Positions 60,243 through 64,000 of a stretch of DNA of 64,000 bases are shown here, piece by piece; positions within the stretch are counted from its first letter, which is position 1, and every line of letters starts with the position of its first letter. The stretch comes from Candidatus Cryptobacteroides onthequi. Lineage in GTDB: Bacteria; Bacteroidota; Bacteroidia; Bacteroidales; UBA932. The DNA lies in NCBI GenBank assembly GCA_018066125.1, contig JAGHSA010000050.1, forward strand, positions 1 through 64,000, given 5' to 3'. The position numbers and the translations under genes are program-made. Below the pieces are notes generated by a model. The model was not told the DNA's origin and ran no database searches. It saw only the letters and a program-made list of their open reading frames with translations.

Positions 60243-60899
60243 CTAATACTGTCTTGGGCCGAAAATTGCCGTTCCGATACGCACCATGGTGGAGCCGGTC
60301 TCGACGGCAGTCTGATAGTCGTCGGACATGCCTATGGACAGCTCTTTGAAACTGTCCAGCTCAGGGAACAGATCCGCGAGATAATCCTTGAACGCGGCGA
60401 TTCTCTGGAAATCCGCACGTACAATATCCATGTCGTCTGTGTGAGAAGCCATGCCCATCAGTCCGCAGAAGCAGATATTCGCATACTTCTCCGCTCTGAA
60501 CAGGATATCCAGGACTTCCTCTTCGTAGAATCCCTGCTTTGTCTCTTCTGCTCCGATATGGATCTCGAGAAGGACGTTGATGACCTTGCCGTTGGCCTTG
60601 CCCCACTTGTTTATCTCATCAAGAAGATGAGAAGAATCCACAGACTGGACCAGATGTGCGTACGGAAGGACCATCTTGAGCTTGTTGGTCTGAAGATGCC
60701 CAATGAAGTGCCACTCGATATCTGAAGGCAGCTGAGGTACCTTGGCAGCCAATTCCTGAGGACGGTTCTCGCCGAATACACGCTGACCGGCATCATAAGC
60801 CTCCTGAAGCTCTTCCACGGGGTGGAATTTGGAAACTGCCACCAGCTTGACATCTGATGGCAGTCCACTTTTTATCTTTGAAAGATTGTCTTTGATCAT
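60243..60899 (-). CDS. yggS: YggS-family PLP homeostasis protein
   Basis: 218 residues. PLP lysine in AVSKFHP (Lys24), then GENRPQEL, WHFIGHLQTNK and C-terminal LSIGMSDDYQTAVETGSTMVRIG are family hallmarks. It binds pyridoxal phosphate and maintains B6 and amino-acid balance; it is not a racemase. It lies 12 bases after yidC and 12 bases before the beta-helix gene. Confidence 0.94.
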   Translation of the reverse strand: MIKDNLSKIKSGLPSDVKLVAVSKFHPVEELQEAYDAGQRVFGENRPQELAAKVPQLPSDIEWHFIGHLQTNKLKMVLPYAHLVQSVDSSHLLDEINKWGKANGKVINVLLEIHIGAEETKQGFYEEEVLDILFRAEKYANICFCGLMGMASHTDDMDIVRADFQRIAAFKDYLADLFPELDSFKELSIGMSDDYQTAVETGSTMVRIGTAIFGPRQY

Positions 60900-60911
60900 T
60901 TGTGAATGGGA

Positions 60912-62789
60912 TTATTTCTTTCCCTGACGCTTCTGCTGCTCTCTGAGCTGCTGCTGCTGGATTCTCTGAGCCTCTTCGAGACGCAGCTGCCACTTCGACT
61001 TTGTGACAGGCTTTCCTTCGGAAGCCTTCACCTTGGCCAGGATATCGCCTGGACGCACGAAGAACTTCTTGATCACGAAGGTCTCGAGCATGGTGATGAG
61101 GTTTGAGAGGAAGTAGTAGTAGCTGAGACCTGACGAGAGGTTGTTGCAGATGAAGTACATCATGATCGGCATCATGTACAGGCTCATGAAGCGCATGCTC
61201 TGTGTATTAGGGTCATCGCCGCTCATCTGTGATGAGTTCATCTTGGAATAGAGGAACATGGACACAGCCATGAGGAGTGCGAAGAGAGAGATATGGTCCC
61301 CAAGTAAGATCACCTTGTGGCCGAAATCCACGATGGCGTCATATGTACTGAGGTCATCTGCCCAGAGGAAAGACTGCTGTCGGAGCTCGATGGAAGCAGG
61401 GAAGAATCTGAACATCGCCCAGAGTATAGGGAACTGGAGGAGCATAGGGAGACATCCGCCTGCAGGGCTGACGCCGGCCTTCCTGTATAGTTCCATGGTG
61501 GCCTGCTGCTTCTTCATGGCATCCTCCTGCTTCGGATACTTCGCATTGATCTTATCCATTTCAGGCTTGAGGGCCTGCATCTTTGCAGAAGATGAATAAG
61601 ACTTGAATGAGAACGGAAGAACCACGATCTTGATGAAGAGCGTCATCAGAAGGATGATGATTCCGAAGTTCGCAATGGACTTGTGAAGCCAGTTGAAGAG
61701 AGGGATGATGACAAACCTTGTGAACCAGCCTACAAGCCATCCGCCGAGAGGAATGATCTTCTCATACTTGCGGTCGTACGCCTTGAGTGTCTGGAAATGG
61801 TTCGGACCGTAATAGAAGTCATAGTCAAGCGAGATGGACGAAGGGTTGGTCTTATCCAGTTCCTGACGCATATTGGCCTTGCAGGCCATGAGATTGTGGC
61901 TCTCATCCTCAGGCTGGAAGAAATTGACTGATACCTCTCCTGATGAATACTGATCCTCCGAAGTCATGATGGCAGAGAAGAACTGCTGCTGGAAAGCGAA
62001 CCAGCTCAGCTTGGAATCGACTCTCTTGCTGCCGCTGCGGCCGCGGCCGAGCTCTGCAGGCTTCTTCTCGCCGTCATAATAATATGCCAGCTTGGAGTAC
62101 TGGGACTCGTTCTTGAATCCCTTCTCCATGCGTGGAACAACCATCGTGTAGTCGATGTCGATGTTCGACACATTGCGAGGGATGGAATTCTCCATACCCA
62201 CGAAGGAGAGTGTGTTCTGCATCATGTATGACCCTTCCGGAAGGACATACTTCTGCTCTATGTATCCACCCGCAGCCAGAGGAAGCCTCATCACGACTGA
62301 TGTGGCGGTCTTCTCGGCTATCTGGAAGTTGAAATCCTTTGTATTGATGAATTCAGAGGTGTAGATGCTGACAGAATACTCGCTCATACCCTGCCTGAAC
62401 AGGTAGAGGTCTCCGCCTTCATATGTGAGGTAGTCCTTGATCCGTGCGGAGTATGGCTGCGCTCCCTTTGTAGTGAACTCGATGGCGACCTTGTCGTTTT
62501 CAAGTGTGACGATCTGAGACTCTGCTGCAGATGCTGCCTCAAGGAGCGAATCCTTATAGATGGATGCAGCCTGCGCCTCTGGTACAGCTGCTCTGAGAGT
62601 GGTGTCCGCCAGTCTTGCAGCCGCGGCGATCGAGTCCAGTTCAGCCTGAGCAGCGAGCTCTACCATCCTCGCGGAGTCGAGCTGCGCCTGTATCTCGGCC
62701 TGTTTCTGCATCTGCTTTGACTGATAGAAGGTGAATCCGAAAAGGATCAGTCCCATCAGTATGATGCCTGTTATTGAATTCTTGTCCAT
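60912..62789 (-). CDS. yidC: Membrane protein insertase YidC
   Basis: 625 residues. An N-terminal anchor (SITGIILMGLILFGFTFY) and large periplasmic domain (about 75-350) are followed by the conserved insertase core (about 365-585): a conserved Arg-containing helix region, PSIAMPMLLQ-like GGCLPMLLQFPILWAMFRF, and late helices. A basic C-terminal tail is Gln/Arg-rich (EEAQRIQQQQLREQQKR). It inserts inner-membrane proteins. Its ATG overlaps the stop of the DUF349 gene by one base (TAATG). Confidence 0.95.
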   Translation of the reverse strand: MDKNSITGIILMGLILFGFTFYQSKQMQKQAEIQAQLDSARMVELAAQAELDSIAAAARLADTTLRAAVPEAQAASIYKDSLLEAASAAESQIVTLENDKVAIEFTTKGAQPYSARIKDYLTYEGGDLYLFRQGMSEYSVSIYTSEFINTKDFNFQIAEKTATSVVMRLPLAAGGYIEQKYVLPEGSYMMQNTLSFVGMENSIPRNVSNIDIDYTMVVPRMEKGFKNESQYSKLAYYYDGEKKPAELGRGRSGSKRVDSKLSWFAFQQQFFSAIMTSEDQYSSGEVSVNFFQPEDESHNLMACKANMRQELDKTNPSSISLDYDFYYGPNHFQTLKAYDRKYEKIIPLGGWLVGWFTRFVIIPLFNWLHKSIANFGIIILLMTLFIKIVVLPFSFKSYSSSAKMQALKPEMDKINAKYPKQEDAMKKQQATMELYRKAGVSPAGGCLPMLLQFPILWAMFRFFPASIELRQQSFLWADDLSTYDAIVDFGHKVILLGDHISLFALLMAVSMFLYSKMNSSQMSGDDPNTQSMRFMSLYMMPIMMYFICNNLSSGLSYYYFLSNLITMLETFVIKKFFVRPGDILAKVKASEGKPVTKSKWQLRLEEAQRIQQQQLREQQKRQGKK

Positions 62790-64000
62790 TATTCGTTACC
62801 GGTAGTTTCCTCGTTTTCTGCGTTTCTGATCTTCTCTTCGAGAGCCTTGAGCTCCTGCTTTGCATCCTCTATCTTCTGCTTCATCTGGTTGATCAGAGGT
62901 TCAGCGTTCTTTGAAAGCGAGAAGAAACCGATATTGTTCTCGAATGTGACTATATCCTGCTGGAGAGTGTTGTACTTCTGGATGAGAATCTCCTTTGCAC
63001 TGCGTGGAGCCTTGGCGACAGGGCGTGCGATACGGCGCGGTCCCCTTTCGGAATATGAAGGGAACTTGGCCTGCATCGCCTCTTTGAACGCCTTGGCGAT
63101 GGCTTCCTTCTCCTTGAAAGGAACGAAACCGATAGCCTTCCACTTCTCTGCAAACTCCTTCATTGCCTGCTCGTCAGAAGCCTCATCGACTGAAACATAA
63201 GCGTTGATCTCCTCAACGAGGGCCTTCTTCGCCTTGAGGTTTCCATAGAAGTCATTCTCAGGCTTTGCCTGCTTGTCCCTCTCTGCGAAGAACTCGTCGC
63301 AGGCTCCGCGGAACTTCTTCCAGAGCTGCTCCGACTTCTTGCGCGGAACTGCGCCGATCTCCTTCCACTGCTTCTGGAGATTGATGAACTCGTCTGTGGC
63401 CTTCTTCCACTCTGTGCTGTTCTTGAGCGCCTCGGCAGCCTCGATGAGAGCCATCTTCTTGTCAAGGTTCTCATTCATGCTGTCCTTGTACTGTGAATAG
63501 AAATCACGCTTCTTCTCGAAGAACTTGTCGCATGCAGCGCGGAAACGCTCGTATATCTTCTGATTCTCCTTCTTTGCGGCGAATCCGATAGTCTTCCATT
63601 CAGCCTGGATCTTCTCGATCTCCTTTGAGAGGGCATTCCACTCGTTTGATGAAGTCACCTCCCTTGCAGCAATCTCCTCGACCTTCTCACAGAGAGCGGT
63701 CTTTGCCACAAGATTCTCGCCCTGCTTTTCCTTAAGGCCTTCGAAATAGCCCTGATATTTCTTGTTGATGACAGCTGTAGAAGCCTTGAAACGGTTCCAG
63801 ATGTCATCCCTGAACTCCTTGGCTACAGGTCCGAACTCCTTCCACTGCTCGTGAAGCTTCTGGAGCTCACGGAATGCCTCGACCACATTCTCGTTCTCAG
63901 CAAGCTTCTCGGCTGCTGCGCAGAATGCCTCCTTGGCCTCGAGATTCTTCTTGAAATCAAGGTCGCGGAGGTCGCGGTTGATCTTGACCATGTCATAGAA
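62789..64000 (-). CDS. DUF349-repeat protein, cut by the right window edge
   Basis: The reading frame is open to the right edge, so the N-terminus is missing; about 403 residues are visible. It consists of repeated helical DUF349 modules, each with a WKEIG or WKTIGF core and a WKKFRGACDEFF-type end; four or five copies are seen. A coiled-coil C-terminus follows (about the last 90 residues). Function is unknown in the family; proteins of this kind in Bacteroidetes are long, highly charged and cytoplasmic. Coupled to yidC by TAATG. Confidence 0.88.
   Translation of the reverse strand, partial: FYDMVKINRDLRDLDFKKNLEAKEAFCAAAEKLAENENVVEAFRELQKLHEQWKEFGPVAKEFRDDIWNRFKASTAVINKKYQGYFEGLKEKQGENLVAKTALCEKVEEIAAREVTSSNEWNALSKEIEKIQAEWKTIGFAAKKENQKIYERFRAACDKFFEKKRDFYSQYKDSMNENLDKKMALIEAAEALKNSTEWKKATDEFINLQKQWKEIGAVPRKKSEQLWKKFRGACDEFFAERDKQAKPENDFYGNLKAKKALVEEINAYVSVDEASDEQAMKEFAEKWKAIGFVPFKEKEAIAKAFKEAMQAKFPSYSERGPRRIARPVAKAPRSAKEILIQKYNTLQQDIVTFENNIGFFSLSKNAEPLINQMKQKIEDAKQELKALEEKIRNAENEETTGNE

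Overview
The window looks like chromosome from a member of the Bacteroidales. It carries a SusC/SusD pair, a sialic-acid operon of the nanLET type known from Bacteroides fragilis, many secreted lipoproteins with short lipoboxes, BACON, DUF4302 and DUF349 proteins, and near-perfect TAnnTTTG promoter boxes, the -7 element of the Bacteroidetes primary sigma factor. Coding sequence is moderately GC-rich, and the short intergenic gaps are AT-rich. The species cannot be fixed from sequence alone. I see no rRNA, tRNA, CRISPR array, insertion sequence or prophage. No gap between genes exceeds 300 bases. Genes were called from domain content. Several starts are moved inward to the codon preceding a signal peptide.

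Layout. 1-269: 5' end of a SusC-like gene running off the left edge. 467-6711: a ROK-type regulator divergent from a sialic acid operon (lyase, ManNAc epimerase, MFS importer, lipid-anchored sialidase), closed by a strong terminator. 6842-12656: MscS channel, cysteine-rich aquaporin and CPA2 cation/proton antiporter, an osmotic and ion group. 12671-19709: a 1590-residue GH78-GH106 double rhamnosidase and an unrecognised EF-hand membrane protein. 19711-21527 (minus): His-rich 10-TM putative metal exporter and a SIMPL protein. 21615-26455: ridA, a secreted ADP-ribosylglycohydrolase-family protein, and an unusual receiver/receiver/ATP-grasp fusion in one operon. 26466-29135 (minus): secreted GH78 rhamnosidase, divergent from a five-gene SusC/SusD operon (29260-37529) with a zinc metallohydrolase lipoprotein, a DUF4302 and a BACON lipoprotein.

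37586-38212 (minus): inorganic pyrophosphatase. 38265-42797: GH92, GH125 and a lipoprotein C26 amidotransferase-like hydrolase, an alpha-mannan or N-glycan operon. 42778-45886 (minus): M23 endopeptidase, TrmO and BaiN-like flavoprotein. 45944-47431: a membrane dipeptidase with a half C26 domain fused in front. 47524-53891 (minus): OmpA lipoprotein, RlmI-type methyltransferase, 3'-5' exonuclease, unknown lipoprotein, alpha/beta hydrolase with a TTG start, pssA, C1 peptidase. 54040-64000: RluA, gapA, surE, lpxB, a beta-helix GH141-like lipoprotein, yggS, yidC and a DUF349 protein cut by the right edge.

Overall the region mixes housekeeping genes with a host-glycan theme: sialic acid release and catabolism, mannose trimming and rhamnose removal. 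The items most worth a second look are the receiver/ATP-grasp fusion that lacks a phosphohistidine domain, the two C26-related proteins (one fused to a dipeptidase), the EF-hand membrane protein, the GH78-GH106 fusion, and a promoter architecture of mirrored divergent -7 boxes, apparent leaderless starts and terminator-promoter fusions.
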